Shown: positions 36,836-49,758, counted from the first letter of the stretch. The stretch: 64,000 nucleotides of DNA from Apostichopus japonicus (GCF_037975245.1 NC_092576.1:22629611-22693610), one strand, 5' to 3'. Notes: generated by a model not told the origin, from the sequence alone. A program made the numbers and translations.

Positions 36836-38990
36836 AAATTTGTTAAATACGTAACATGCAAAACGTAGACCTATAAACTACACAACAAACATGTTACCAG
36901 TAGATTAACAGTTCGGAATGTTCCATTCTATAAAAGTATGTATTGTAACTAAATGATTACCTTATTCTGTTGTCTTTTACTTTAGAATAATTATATTTTT
37001 CTCCTTTCTCCCCTTAATCTCGTAAAGCGGGGACGCCGCCTTCAAAAGTAGGAGTTCCATTCGGGGAAGGTCCCCCCTGGTTGGATCTCCCACCATTGTA
37101 GTAGTCTCACTCCGTGCAATGTATATGAGACGGGTGAGACAGTTGTGATGTTTAATACACCATTAGTTACTGTCTTGTGTATATATGAACGAAAACACGT
37201 CCCAGTCTGTCCCCTCTTGCACGTGAAGGTCCCTGTTTTCATCTACTACGAACCTCTGGGGGCTGAGCAGCATTGGCAGAATGTTAACATACGAGACAAA
37301 GCTTGCAGATGGAAAATCACAGCTGCTGACAACGTAAAGTGTACTTTGCGTATATCGTTATCAGCATTTAGGCATCGTATTCATTAGATGCAATCTGCCT
37401 CCACCACTGCTTCTCTGGATACGTCATTGATTAACGTGTCATTTAAATAGTCCTTACTTTGGTTTTGATGATAATCGTAACCTCTTTAGTCACGCAGTCG
37501 GATAAGTGTGTGCAGGTGCGTTGCCATAGCTATCAACCTCGAGTACTTGTGTTCTGGTACACACCTTTGCTTTGAGGAAATTTGATGTGTGACCGCCATT
37601 TTGAGGACGTCCTCAAATTGTAAAATTGGGTAATGGACTCAAAGTGACCTCAGAAGGCTCCTGTATTAGTATGGAGGAGTTCCTCAAATTGTCACTATCA
37701 GACACAAATTTGGCTGAACAGTGTTTATGGTAGAAACCATGCTACAAAGAGCACCTTCCTAAGTCCTCGAATTGACTTCCTCGAATTGACGTCCTCAAAA
37801 TTAGGTCCTCAACTTGTTTATGTCGTTAACGTGTGCAGTGAATGTCAGCAATGTTGGAATGCCAGGAAGAAGCTTTAGTAAATAGATTTAGTTCCCATAG
37901 GCATTTAGTTCCCATAGGCATTCATCCCGTGCTTTAAAATTTGTCCTAGCCTCCCCTTAAAATTGTCCTTTCATGAAACTGTATGCATTGTCTTTTATTT
38001 GGCTGTTGTATTTATCCTTAGTACTGTTATCGAAGGAGCAGTACTTTCAAATTAGTACCCTACATGTATTTTAACATTTCATCCATCTAAGGATTTATTT
38101 ATTCATTATAGGATTTCATTATAGGATTTTCAAAAAATTGCAATGATTTCATTTTCATTTTCTGTATTGAATGAAAAGTGATTGCTATCTGCAAAACAAA
38201 TTCAAAACCAGTTACCTTGTTTTCATCCCTACGGCCATTCTATTTAGTATTCCGGGAAAATATTTAGTCTGATTTTTTCTATTTAATATTCCGGGATAGT
38301 ATTTAGTCCGAGTTTTCTCATAGAATCTGGCATTTTATCCCTACATCTATGATATTTATTATTCTGGGATATTATTTTGTCTGAGGTTTCTCATAGACTC
38401 TAGCATTGCTTCACGAACTAACAGATGAGTAAAATATCTTCAAACCCAGAATATTTATAGAAATGTTATCTACACTTACATCTTATATTTGTGTTGGGAT
38501 TTGGGATACCGATCTAAAAATAGTAACCGAACTCTTCCTAAAGTTATATCTTTATAAATTTATATATATAGATTTATTATATTATATATTTATTTATATG
38601 TTGAGTTCAATACGATATTTGGTGAGAGGGGGTTGATAATAAGCTGACGAGCCCAATTGTATTGGTGCTCACACAAAAAAATATTAATGAGGTCACAGGA
38701 CCAAACGTTAAAATCTTTAACTTTACTAGACAATCATAAGTTACAGTTTCATCAAACGTGAGTGTGTTATTGGTAGGTAACCTATACAAGGCGATGTGTG
38801 TTTCAATTTATAACATGTACATTTATGAGGAGGTTTTGTTACAAGTTTGTTTGATTAATATGATCATTGCCATTTTTAGTGAGTAGATGAATATGATTGT
38901 TTTTGGTGCTTATGATATAAGTAATTATGAGTTTAAGGGTGATGGATTATATGACAATGGCAGTTATACAAATCCAATTTATACCCACTC
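36836..38990. other. Gene-free stretch
   Basis: No supported exon. An 18-bp perfect palindrome TTTGAGGACGTCCTCAAA lies at 37,600-37,617, and related CCTCAAATTG/CCTCGAATTGA words recur to 37,820, suggesting a small foldback repeat. TA-rich sequence lies at 38,560-38,600. Confidence 0.45.
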
Positions 38991-39004
38991 ACACACCAGT
39001 GAAT

Positions 39005-39140
39005 CACTGTGGTCGAGTGGTACGGACTTCGGTCTGTGACACATGATCCGGGGGTTCGATTCCTACCTTCGCCTGATGAGTCCCAAAAGGACGAAACCGG
39101 TCGTGAAGGGGAACTTTCTGGTGTGTTGTTCTTTACCTAT
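39005..39140 (+). mobile_element. tRNA-headed, hammerhead-bearing SINE
   Basis: The tRNA-like head has an A box (TGGTCGAGTGGT near 39,009) and a perfect B-box-like GGTTCGATTCC (39,053). It runs directly into a complete hammerhead motif and then the tail CTGGTGTGTTGTTCTTTA (39,119-39,136), nearly identical to the 3' tail of the PLE at 7096. The shared tail suggests mobilisation by that PLE family. It resembles a small retrozyme-like element. Confidence 0.75.
39066..39109 (+). ncRNA. Hammerhead ribozyme, type I, complete core
   Basis: Helix I arm CCTTCGC (39,066-39,072), core CTGATGA (39,073-39,079), helix II GTCC-CAAAA-GGAC (39,080-39,092), core GAAA (39,093-39,096), two-base-pair helix III around CCGG, cleavage triplet GTC ending at 39,102, helix I arm GTGAAGG (39,103-39,109) pairing fully with the first arm (one G-U). 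All invariant core bases are present. Helix III is so short that cleavage may require a dimer, as reported for PLE-linked hammerheads. Confidence 0.9.
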
Positions 39141-39144
39141 TTAC

Positions 39145-42100
39145 TATATATCTGTCATACTAATTGCTACATATTCATTTCTTATTTAAGGCTTGGCTTG
39201 CCTATAAAGAGTGGTTATTCTGTGTTAATTGTCAGATTCATAGCACCAGTGGTGCACTCTGTACCTTCATAACACTTGGGTCATACGCCCTCAATGAGTA
39301 CAACAATCAATACAAGTCCATTGGGTCGACCGAAAGGAATTGGTTGTTCTTCAGGCTGTCAAGATAGAGTAGAACCCAGGCAAGATAGAGTAGAGTCCAG
39401 GCAAGATAAAATATAATCTAGGCTATACTTTCTACAAAGTTCCGAATTTGAGGTCCAAAAGGAATGAGGAATTTAGTAAACTCCCAAAAGGACAACAATG
39501 GGGGGGGGGGGGGGCAATATATAAAGGCGAAGCAAAGTTAGTGACCTCTAATTAGATTGTTAATAAATCCTTCCATGTGGTGGCAATGGAGAGTGAACAT
39601 ATTAAAATAGTGTTGAAGAGTGCCTGTAATAGCCGAGAGCTAGGCTGCTGTGGAGACTCCGATGGTGGTCCGTATCAGAGATAATTATGTTATCGACAAT
39701 TTATGACCCTAGTCACGGACTTAGGGACGTAATCCTTACAAGGGATATGTAGACCTTAGCAACCCACATTACATGGTGTGTCCGAGAAGTGAAATGCAAA
39801 ACAAGCTAAAAAAAAAACAGTCATCCTCATTAATAGGAGGGTTCTAACCCAAATGGAGCCCGTTTTTCACACCATTTTCACAATGTTTAGACAATTTGCT
39901 TGCTTGTGAGTGGAAGTGTGATTGACTAATTATATCAGGCCCGGTTTTGTGGTACTACAGCCCCCCACCCCCACTGATCAGTGTAGTCCTCTTATTCCAA
40001 TTATGTAAGCTCTTGCAATTGGGCTGTTCTCATTTCTAAATAGTGTTATGATATTGCACGCCCTAAAATATTTGCCAAAAATACTTGAAACTGGACTCGA
40101 GACTAACCTTCTTGTGAATTGACATAAGATGTGCTTAAATATATGCTCAAAGACTTTGGAATTGACTTAAGACTTGCTATCATAGACTCTGCTTGCAACT
40201 TGTCTGACCAACGCTGGTCTGAACAAACTACATGACTAATTATCAGCTATCAAGTTCATATCACTAATCAATCTCAAAGTTTCTTAGTAGAAACGACAGT
40301 TCTGCATGCTTATTTTGTATCTAAACTTGTCTGCAATGATTATACGTTGGACTTCAATCGCTGTTACTTCCTTAAATTGTAATCCCTGCTCTCCCATTTT
40401 ACGGTTGTCTCATATGTGGACCATGTTTTTAGAAAATCATTACTCGAGACAGGAATGCACTAGAGAGCTCCTCATAGCTTTATTTTGCACATAAGACAGC
40501 CTGCATCAATAAAAAACCTTTTCCCGAGGGGGTCACATGGACCGTTTTTGTTTTGTCTTAAAAGATTTGTTTACATTAAAAAAAAACGGTCGTTTTGACC
40601 TTTTTTCAAAAAAATCGTGAGAACAGTGAAAAATTTCAATAAACTATAACCCTTTCCGATACAACTAGCTATGACATACAAGGAATCAAATCAGGAGCCT
40701 CACAGGCATATGTAGAGAGATGGCTCTGTTTTGGGGGAAAATATGTCAAAAATGACGTTTTTCGGTCTAAGTCAATTTTTGGATAATATTTCTCCAGAAT
40801 GCCTCACCCTACAGAGTAGATTTTTAGCTCTCCAGAAGCGCCACACTGAAACGCCACGCTACATAGAAACAAGTTAGCAATAGCGCCTCCACTTTGTGAG
40901 TAAATCTTAGCAATTCAAGTCGAGCATTTTTATGGTATAGAATTTCGGTCAACCACAGTTGAAACGCTTCGTGTAGTATGTGGTCAACGATACACTCACG
41001 TAATTGAAACGGTATTTACTTAGCACATATTATCATGGCTAAATACTACTAAGAGGCGTTAGACCTTCTTTTTATGGGCAATTTGACCATCCAGCCGTTG
41101 GGGGATGACGACATCGCTGAATCTGTAGAAGATTATGACGATGAAATCCTAATATTGTAAGCCACACTGTATGTATTCTGTATACATGTACTGTAGTAGC
41201 GCAATAGGCCTAAATGACCCATCGTTACGCTTGACTACCATTGTCTTACATGTAGGTCAAGTAGTTTGGAGGGAGGGGGGGTTATTAGGGGGGTTGGCAA
41301 CCTGGTAGTAGATATTATTGATGGGAGGGGAATGAACCGTTTTTTTAAAGTTTGAATAAGAAATTCCAAAAGTCAAAGCAATTTGTTTGCAGTTTTTGTG
41401 TATTGTTTGTACAAATTTTGTAATTATGCGCATACTTATTAGCCTTTTATTAGACCCTTGCTCCAGTTACAGCAACAACTGAGGTGCCAAATATGATGTG
41501 GATAAACAACAGCCCATACTTATCACTCCAGAAGAGCCCTTGACCAGCACAGAGACCATAACTTTGATATAAACCCTTTATTTGGTAGCCTGTAAAATAA
41601 ATAATTTACTCGCAAATGAAAATATAACAAAACGCCAAAAAATCAGTCATATTCCTTACATTCAAACATCAAATTTTATTTAACTTATAAAGTTACATGT
41701 CTTGAACTAATCAAACTATCAAAAGTCCAGCAAATTTCAAAATAATTTTAAGTGGGCAAAGGGAAGTACAGTGTATGTATCATGACCTCATTTGCATATT
41801 TACATATCTAATTAGCTCAATTTTAATTTTTTTTTGTAAAAACCAAACCTCATTTAAATACCTATCTGTCAATACTTGGGTCCCTATTGACAAAAATGAA
41901 CAAACTTTAAGTAATTACAATGTGTAAATAGTTTCCCGCAGGAACAATGATATGACGTTGAAATCTGTAGAATAGGAGAGGTCACACTAATTTGACATTG
42001 AAAAGGTAGTATTGCTTGATTGTGGTGAAATATGCTTGCATAGTCTTGGAACAAAGCTTCAATTTATTCAATGAAAATTAATTTAAACATAAAATAGAAA

Positions 42101-44680
42101 CAGCAATGATAGTTGTTCACACAAACTGGCCAATTAAAACATATCTAGGACTTCCACTACCTCTACATAGTCACTTAAGGATTAGTGTACAAGGTAATGT
42201 GCTTTGAATTTGGCAAACATGCAATTTCTTTATTTGGTTAAATAATACAAGAAACACCTTACAAGTTGTGTATCATTTTTGAGAGCATTCTGCCTGGCAT
42301 CAGATCCTGATTGTTTTTAAAGAGTGTTAAAAGAGTTTACAAACACCTCTTTTAAAACATAATGTAAAACACATACTGTGCGACTGTATCAAATCGAGGT
42401 AATCTGATGCTTCCTTACTGACAAATGACATTTCACACCATATCAGCCTGAGTTAATACTCAAATGGAAATCCGTGGTTATATGCGATTAATATGCAAAG
42501 CATTTTTACAGAACCTACTCTGACGAATTTCAGAAGTTGTTTTACATAATATTTCATGATACTACACAAACTTAAGAGGATATATTACACCAAGTGGCAA
42601 TCAATTAATGAATATACTGATTTTCTAAATGTTGTCGTTTACAGTCCAAATGTTACCACTGGTAGGTTAGTAGCTAGTGGTAACATCCTCCAGACTTCCA
42701 TTCTTTATTAAGTTGTCTGATGTTTGGTGCTATTATGTAATGTTGGCATGCTAACAGCTGGTCTTTGTAACCAAAGCTTCAGGATATGACAAAATATTGC
42801 TCTCATAGTTCCATTGAGTCCTATTAGGCATCTAGCAAACTTGTGGTAACCTAAACTATTTAACAGGCCCTAGTCCCAAATAATTAACTTACAATGATGG
42901 TATTTTTCAGAGTCCTTGTGGCTTTCTGAAATGTCATCCTTGACTGACATAAATAGCAAAGTTTCAACATTTTCATAATTAAAAACAAAGAACAAAAGTT
43001 GTCCCAGATCTACTGAGCTAAATACTGTGAGTGCTTTAATAAGGGACAACGTGCTGTTATAGGGGAGGGGGGCTTGGGGCAATTCTATGATTTGCAATTT
43101 AAAACTTATTTATAACTTTGGATCCTGTGAGTGCTTTCCATTTTAGAGCTTTGTTCAACAAGCTGGATGACTTTTACAGATATTTTGTACCAATGATATC
43201 AGTGAAGATTATTTCAGGTACTCTTGTCCTAATCTTTTTTATTATATATGCAGACTATTTTACAGATTGTTCATTCATTTAAAAATGTTGGTTTTGTAGA
43301 AGTAACATCATTTTAATTCTAATCTGGCATACATTGGTAGGGTAAAAGATGGGGTGGTGTGCCGGGAGGTAAGCTACAGTACAATGCTTCTGGTTTATAG
43401 TGAAACATATATAGCTCAACTTCAAAATAAGTTTTCCTAATCAGAATATGAAAGTTTTACTACCTTTAAAGTGAATTTCTACTTTTCACTGTTGTTTATT
43501 TGTTATTCTTAAAAACTTATCACATGTCCCCCATGTGAGAATGGTTATTGGAGCTGCAACAGTAACAGTATTGTTCTTACCATTCATGGTATATGTAAGG
43601 CAATGCAGTTCATCTGTTGTAATACTTTACATGCAGGAACATTAATTAGGTACTGTGAATCCTCATGTGCAACAGAGTCTTGTACCTGCTGTAAAATATT
43701 TATTAACCCATAACTGAACCTAGCTTAGTAATGTGATGGTTTACAAACATCTCGAAACATATTACATCGGCTACCTTGGAGAGTGAACATCATAAGGCAG
43801 TAGCTGACCAATATCAACTTTGATTTCCCGTCTAAGGTGAAGTCTCTAGGGAGATCAATCCAGTGGTCTCACACTTGACAAAGTATTTGGAAGTACCTCT
43901 TTCGGTTGTTCAATGTAAAGCTATATGCAAGGAAAAGAACACACATCGTACTTGTAATTTCACACAGTGTAATTTAATACAATGCATAAAATTCCGTTTG
44001 AGTCATGATGACAAGATTAATTTATATCCAGTAATATAAATGTGAGTTGATGTATAATTTTTCACTGTTTGTAAATAAATAGCCTAGGCAAAGCTAGTAC
44101 ACTGAATTTAGTGACTATACATAAATCCTCTTTTAACTTCCCGATCCATTTAGATAAGAGTTGACTATGAATTCAACAAACCTTATCAAACCAATTGAAA
44201 GCAGGTACTTCCATTACGTTTAAACTTGGCTAACTTAATTCTGTTCACTCTAATGTGCTCCTTGAAATCTGCGTTGGAAAAAAAAGAAGTGAAAATAAGA
44301 TAAACCATGGCGCATGCATATGAATATTATTATGTGAAGCATTACTGAATAATAAAATAGGGTGACCCTAGTGAAGTATCAGGACATGCATCCATGACCC
44401 TAGCCTATACAGCTATATGAGCCTATATATGTTGCCACTTAAACATAACCAAGGCGATGCCCTGACTAACGGTCTAACCGCTTTAACTTTGGTAACCACA
44501 ACCTCGAAAGTTTCGCCTATTTCGAAGTTCATTTTCCGGCCGTGACGGCTAAAAATTGCCAAGACCTCGACCGAACGCGGTGTTTCCGTCATAATTTGGT
44601 TCAGTGAAGGTTGTCAAAGAATATCATATCTCAGTGTACAGTAGGCCTAGCGACTGCGGACCCGGCTTGATGTTCAAGCT
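39145..44680. other. Gene-free stretch
   Basis: Mostly unique AT-rich sequence with a 16-base G tract near 39,499. One possible initiating exon at 41,075 (MGNLTIQPLGDDDIAESVED, ending at ATATT|GTAAGC near 41,156) is acidic and matches nothing I know. No transposon ends were recognised. Confidence 0.4.
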
Positions 44681-44682
44681 GA

Positions 44683-44965
44683 GTATTAAGTGTGCAAAAC
44701 GCACAATTTAAGAAGTTTTACCTTTTGACAAGCTTTCAGGAAGTGCGCAAAACGGCAATTTTCAAGATTGTTGGCGTTTTGACGAGTTGAAATGAAGTGT
44801 TCAAAATGACAATTTTACAGAATGATGACGTTTTGTCGGGTTGTAAAAAGTGTTAAAAACGGTAACTTTTATTTTTTGACGTATTGTTGAGTTTTACTAA
44901 CTGCGAAGAAAGGTAATTTTCAGAATTTTGACGTTTCGACAAGTTTTATTAAGTGTGCAAGTCTA
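44683..44965. repeat. Degenerate tandem repeat of about 50-60 bp
   Basis: AAGTGTGCAAAAC-like words recur near 44,690, 44,752, 44,803, 44,848, 44,900 and 44,950, each followed by a GGCAATTTTCA-like and a TTTTGACGAGTT-like word. The copies are strongly diverged. Confidence 0.6.
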
Positions 44966-46115
44966 AAGTGCAATGTCCCCTCTTCGTTTCCGTATGATAT
45001 TGTAACGATTACCGCGGATGTACGTACACAGCAATGGTCTTGGCCAAGTCGTATGGTCTTGGCCAAGTCGTTTGTAATACTATATTGCTAGCGTGAAAAC
45101 TGTTCATGCCTCTGAGTCCGTTTCTGCCTTCCACGAATGTGCTTGCCAAGTGTATTTTGCATGCCGGAGGATCTGTCCGATACAAAACGTCTTGAACATT
45201 TCTCCAAAGAGGGGTGAGAAACCACAAAATCTTTATTCATATTATCATTACGAAATTTCGTGTCATGTGAGATCATGTTTCTTCCACACACTCTAACAAA
45301 TAGTGCTAATGTATTAACGCCTAAATTAATACATTTTCGTAACACTTAATGAATGCGTTTTAGTTTTAATCGGATAAGGTATTAACACGTTTATGTTTAC
45401 GTTTACGTTTACGCGTCTTCAGCCATGTAACACTTAATTAACGCGAATAAGCGTCTATAAAAAAAATTGTGTTTTAAAGCACTAGGTGTTGAAACAGGGA
45501 TTAATACTTTAGCAAGCATGGTGTTCATTTTGGTTTTAACCCTTTGTTCCAAAATGACCTAAGATGACACGGGAAAGTCTGGGAACCAGCTTGGTAAAAC
45601 ATGTAAACCAGGTAAAACATGTAAAACATATTACATGTAAAACATGTAAAACCAGGTAAAACATGTAAACCAGGGCTAAGCAGCCTTTGCTAGAACTAAG
45701 GTAAAATCCCAGTTTTTATATATACAAAGTTGACTGGGTTAATTTCTCAATCTGGAAATGAATGAGCACTGAAACAAAAGGAAACAGATTATTGAATATG
45801 CACTTTTTATTAACATTCACTACTTTATTGAATCCAAAAAGCAACAACACCTGTCAACTCCAAAACAATCATTATTCTGTTAATTCACATTGTTGTCATT
45901 CATATAAAAGGTTTTGAATAACGAACACAAAATTTAAATATTTAAGCAAATGATGACCAAGTTAATATAGTTGGTTTTACAGGAATAACAAAATTCTTTA
46001 AATTTGTTTTTCTATTTCAATTCATTTTTGGTTTATTGTAGGAATCAAAGCAACAAAAGGACTAACCACAAAAGTCGATATTTTGAAATATAAGTCTGTG
46101 GCTTCTTTCTTTCAG
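44966..46115. other. Gene-free stretch upstream of the LRP-like gene
   Basis: No exon recognised. At 45,590-45,675 the short word GTAAAACATGTAAA recurs several times. Earlier exons of the LRP-like gene could lie further upstream, outside what I can identify. Confidence 0.4.
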
Positions 46116-46212
46116 AGCGAGATGAATGTGCAGAGATCGGAAGCAACCAGTGTGAACATATCTGTGTTGACACAGTCACCAACTTCAAGTGTATGTGCCG
46201 TGATGGTACCAA
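46116..46212 (+). pseudogene. LRP-like exon: calcium-binding EGF, frameshifted
   Basis: After TTTCTTTCAG the exon encodes RDECAEIGSNQCEHICVDTV then NFKCMCRDG, a calcium-binding EGF with cysteines C1-C5. After the GGT of RDG one base is missing, so the expected continuation (a YQLDDNGLT-like segment) reads in another frame. The same 19 bases recur at 46,293 and are followed by GGCCTAACA, where the original exon continued. Confidence 0.75.
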
Positions 46213-46311
46213 TTGGATGATAATTTGTTGTTTGGTTTTTGGTAGTTTGGTTTTCGTGCCCAGGTTCTTTCCTGGGTGACTTTTTCTTAAAAGTACCAAT
46301 TGGATGATAAT
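46206..46311. repeat. 19-bp direct repeat around a 68-bp insert
   Basis: GTACCAATTGGATGATAAT occurs at 46,206-46,224 and 46,293-46,311, identical, inside the EGF exon. The 68 bp between are T-rich and unrelated to EGF coding. It looks like an insertion with a long target duplication or a repair-mediated duplication. Confidence 0.85.
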
Positions 46312-47343
46312 GGCCTAACATTTGCAGGTTGGTATTTCTTTCGTCATTCTGAGGAATGTATGTGCTAATTACTCTTAGACACAGGGGCATAGAGGGGTAT
46401 TTCTGAATTGGCGGTATGCTGTCATTTGCTGGGAGGCAGAGCCCTACTTGTGAGGAATCAATCTGTTTTCAGATATTACCCATTCTGTCCTTCCTTCTGT
46501 ATTTTCAATCACAAAAATATATGTGAAAGGAATAACTACTTTGGAATGTACCTCTATTCTTCTCCTCATTATTTTAGCAGATCATTCATTGTAGGATTAA
46601 TTGCCCTGAACCCAGTTCATGTGCCTCTAAGACGATAAGGGTTGTGGTGAATTAACCTGGGCAACAAACCATCCTGGCTTGAGGTTGCAACGACAACAAG
46701 CCTAGAGCATAAGAGAGGCTACTCTTGACAAAACCTTATGTAATAGGGGGAAAAAAGACTCAGAAAATAAAAATAAGAACTGCAAAATTCCCCTCCTGAA
46801 ATATAACACTGGATAGTCTGGGAAGGAACAGGAAGATGGATAATAGAGAAGATATCAAAAAAAAATATATCAAAAGAAAGAAACTTAAGGAATACAGGGT
46901 GAAATTTTTTCAAACTTGGTTGGAGTTGAGTAGGCAAAACAAATCATATCAGAAAGGACAATCATCATTTTCCTCCTGCCCAAGTCACATGATAAGAGTA
47001 AGAATGACCTGCAGGTAGCTAACTTTGGGTTGGGTTAGTTACCATCAGCGAGGCTGGCTTTGTAATACCCTTGCAAAGATGAAATTTTTATCAGTTGAGC
47101 AACCTCAGTGTATAAAACTGCTCTGGTAAATATCCCCATAAAATATTTCAGACCGTGTCGTTATTTATTATTATTATTACTATTGTTCAATTCTTGAAAA
47201 GAATTAAATAAATCTATCAGACTTTGGGAGCTTTTAGTTCGAATAGATTCTAAGTGTAGTGTCAGAATTGGAAAAAAATGTCTTCTCCGAATCCTCAAAA
47301 GTTGGAATCCTTTTTTGTTTGTTTCTGCACCCTTTATCAACAG

Positions 47344-47474
47344 ATAGGGATGAATGCCAAGTTACACCCTCTGTCTGTAATTACGTTTTTGAAAATTAGC
47401 CTGAGTCGCATCAATGCAAGTGTGCTGAAGGGTATACCAGAGTGGAACCACTGCTGAATGCAAACGTGACACAA
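47344..47474 (+). pseudogene. LRP-like exon: EGF with stop and frameshift
   Basis: Between ATCAACAG and GTAAGA. It reads RDECQVTPSVCNYVFEN, then TAG (47,398-47,400), then PESHQCKCAEGYTRV. The third EGF cysteine is replaced by Phe (VFEN). The last part (TAECKRDTS) is in a second frame, implying loss of one base near 47,440. Normal EGF spacing is otherwise kept. Confidence 0.8.
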
Positions 47475-47756
47475 GTAAGATTCGATGGACAATGTTAAAT
47501 GTAAAATATTACTTTACTAAACTTTAGTCCATTCAACTCTGCTGACAGTAATTTCTAATTTGTTTATTTCCATTTCACGTTTATTTAATACTTATATATA
47601 TTTTGGGAGGGGGTGGGGGTCAATAGGGTGGGGGTGCAAACTTGGTAACTCTGAAGTAATTGATTCAACCATTTAGGGAAAGCTTTTTGTGCCAATCTTC
47701 AGTCATTATTGTTCGTTGGCGGGATACTACTTTTCAACTTTTATTGACTTCTTCAG

Positions 47757-48015
47757 CCGAGGTACCTTACCTTTACTTCACAAACCAACATTACATCAGG
47801 AAGTTGGCTTTGGATGGATCTGAGTACACTCTAGTGGAAGATGGGTTTCAATTGGCTGTCGCGTTTGATGAAGATATCGTAGAGGAGAAACTGTATGTGT
47901 TGGATGTTACGGCAGAGGTGATCTACAAAATGAACCTAGATGGATCTAACCAGGAGGTCATCATCAATGACTTTGTTACGGATGGTGAAGATTTAGCAAT
48001 CGATCGTGTCGGCAG
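47757..48015 (+). pseudogene. LRP-like exon: YWTD propeller, intact frame
   Basis: This 259-nt exon between CTTCAG and GTAACT has an open frame: EVPYLYFTNQHYIRKLALDG..., a second blade LYVLDVTAEVIYKMNLDGSN, then DGEDLAIDRVGR. YFTN and the LDGS turns are propeller-blade signatures; YVLD replaces the usual YWTD. It ends in phase 2, matching the next exon. The exon itself is undamaged. Confidence 0.85.
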
Positions 48016-48398
48016 GTAACTGTTACTTACCAGCAACAACAAAAATAATAAATACTTATAATAAAGAATTTAATTATGAAGAAGTTCTTCAGTAATTGAT
48101 GACAAAACAAGCCGTGAAGGTATTTATATTTTACTACATTATGTTAATCAGCTGACTAAGGCGTTGGCCCTGACCATCAAAATCAATACAGCTTTCGTAG
48201 CATATTTAACTGCCCTACGCTAATGCACACGTCCAACCCAACATATATGACTGAGCAGTCAGGTCCAAACATGTTAGATACACTGTCTGAATGTTTGTCG
48301 CCCACCTAGCCTAGCTAACTCGATCCACCCTCTTTCTTCATGATTTCACATTCGGTTTGGCCTGTGTGTACATTCCAATGCAAGGCACCAAGATCCTT

Positions 48399-49329
48399 GG
48401 CCTTGTTCACATTAAGAACGCAAGGGCGGTTATTGATATTAAGCCCCGCGAGGAGAATTATCAATTGAGAACATGACGCGTTCACATTTAAGAACGAGTG
48501 AGTTTCGTTTTAAGTCCGCTTGCGAGATTAATATACTGCGCAGGCGTGAAAACGTCACATCAGCTTGTTACATTTCTCTGTGGTTTGCCGTTGCCACGTG
48601 TGTTTGTACTAATTTGGTACGTACTACTCCGTACACCACTGCGTCGGAATGTTCAGTCATTGCACTTAAACAGTTTACTGTATTCAAATTTCAAAGTAAT
48701 CCGTACCAGTATATACCATTACACATTAACCCAGGCTTTACTGCTAATGTTGTATTTGAGGCTTATCCAACATCGAAGGCCTGAAGACCTTATAAGGTGT
48801 ATGGGTAGGCTGATATAACTTTAATATAGGCTAGACCATACGTAATAGCTTTAGCCTTTTAGTTACTGCCGTAGCAACCGGTTCCAAAATCATCCATTTC
48901 GAAATAAACATAAAATTACTGATTTTGGCCTCTTCAAAAACCTGGGAGTTTGACGTACAATGAATTATAGTTTATTAGATATAAGTGGACTCTGTCAGTT
49001 TGGTTTAGTCTCACAAGCAAAGAACAATGAAATGGGTTCACGCACGTCGTTTGGTAGTGTTTCTGTTAAGAAGGGCAACAGTCTGATGATTTCACAAACA
49101 AACACTATGTAGGTATGGATATAGCGAATATTATAACTGAACCACCATAAGTCCGCGACCGTTCACATTACATTTACTATAAAGGCAAGAGAGAATGAAA
49201 AAGAAACCTGAAAGGAGGATTATCCTTAAGCACGCACGCGGAGTACGAGTACGCGAGTGTTCACACTAAGGGAATTAATCGCCCTTGCGGACTTGAAGTA
49301 TGTATGCGTTCTTAAGTGTGAACAAGGCC
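48399..49329. mobile_element. Intronic TIR element (MITE-like), 931 bp
   Basis: The left end GGCCTTGTTCACATTAAGAA and the right end, which reads GGCCTTGTTCACACTTAAGA on the opposite strand, match closely. Both are followed by an AAGGGCGRTTAAT-like inner block. Further TTCACAYT words near both ends look like subterminal repeats. Flanks share only TT, so the superfamily is uncertain (Harbinger/ISL2EU-like is one guess). It lies between two propeller exons. Its reading frames look like chance. Confidence 0.75.
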
Positions 49330-49629
49330 TTTGTGAGTTGCACAATTAAGCTTTACAATTTATGTAAACCTCATTGATTCCACACAATAGATCCAAGCAG
49401 ATGTAGCTGGAGATATGATCTTGTGGTCAGCAGGGAGAAAAAAATCATGTAACTAAATGCAACCGGTCAGCTGCCAGAGTGGGAGATATGAGGACTATTG
49501 ATGTCACCTAGATTGGCTAACATTTGCCTCAGATTTCCTGGGGGGGGGGGGCGAAAATGAGCTATGTTGTCTATTGGGGAGTAAATCTCTTTTAACTCTT
49601 CACTCTATGTTGTTTCGTTTGATGAACAG

Positions 49630-49758
49630 AAAGGTCTACTGAGTTGATCGTGTTAAAAACGTAATGGAAGTTGCTGAGCTGGATGGCAGTCTACGTAAAA
49701 CGTTACTACACGGAGGACTCTTCCAGCCACGTGGTTTGGTGGTGGATCCTCGGGAAGG
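49630..49758 (+). pseudogene. LRP-like exon: YWTD propeller with TGA stop
   Basis: A 129-nt exon after GATGAACAG encodes KVY, then TGA (49,640-49,642), then VDRVKNVMEVAELDGSLRKT and a segment ending RGLVVDPRE. The stop sits exactly where YWVD has its tryptophan, consistent with a single TGG to TGA change. Phases match both neighbours. Confidence 0.85.

Noticed and set aside
48473-48818. Two overlapping frames of about 105 codons
   Set aside because: They lie inside the intronic TIR element, overlap in different frames and show no domain.
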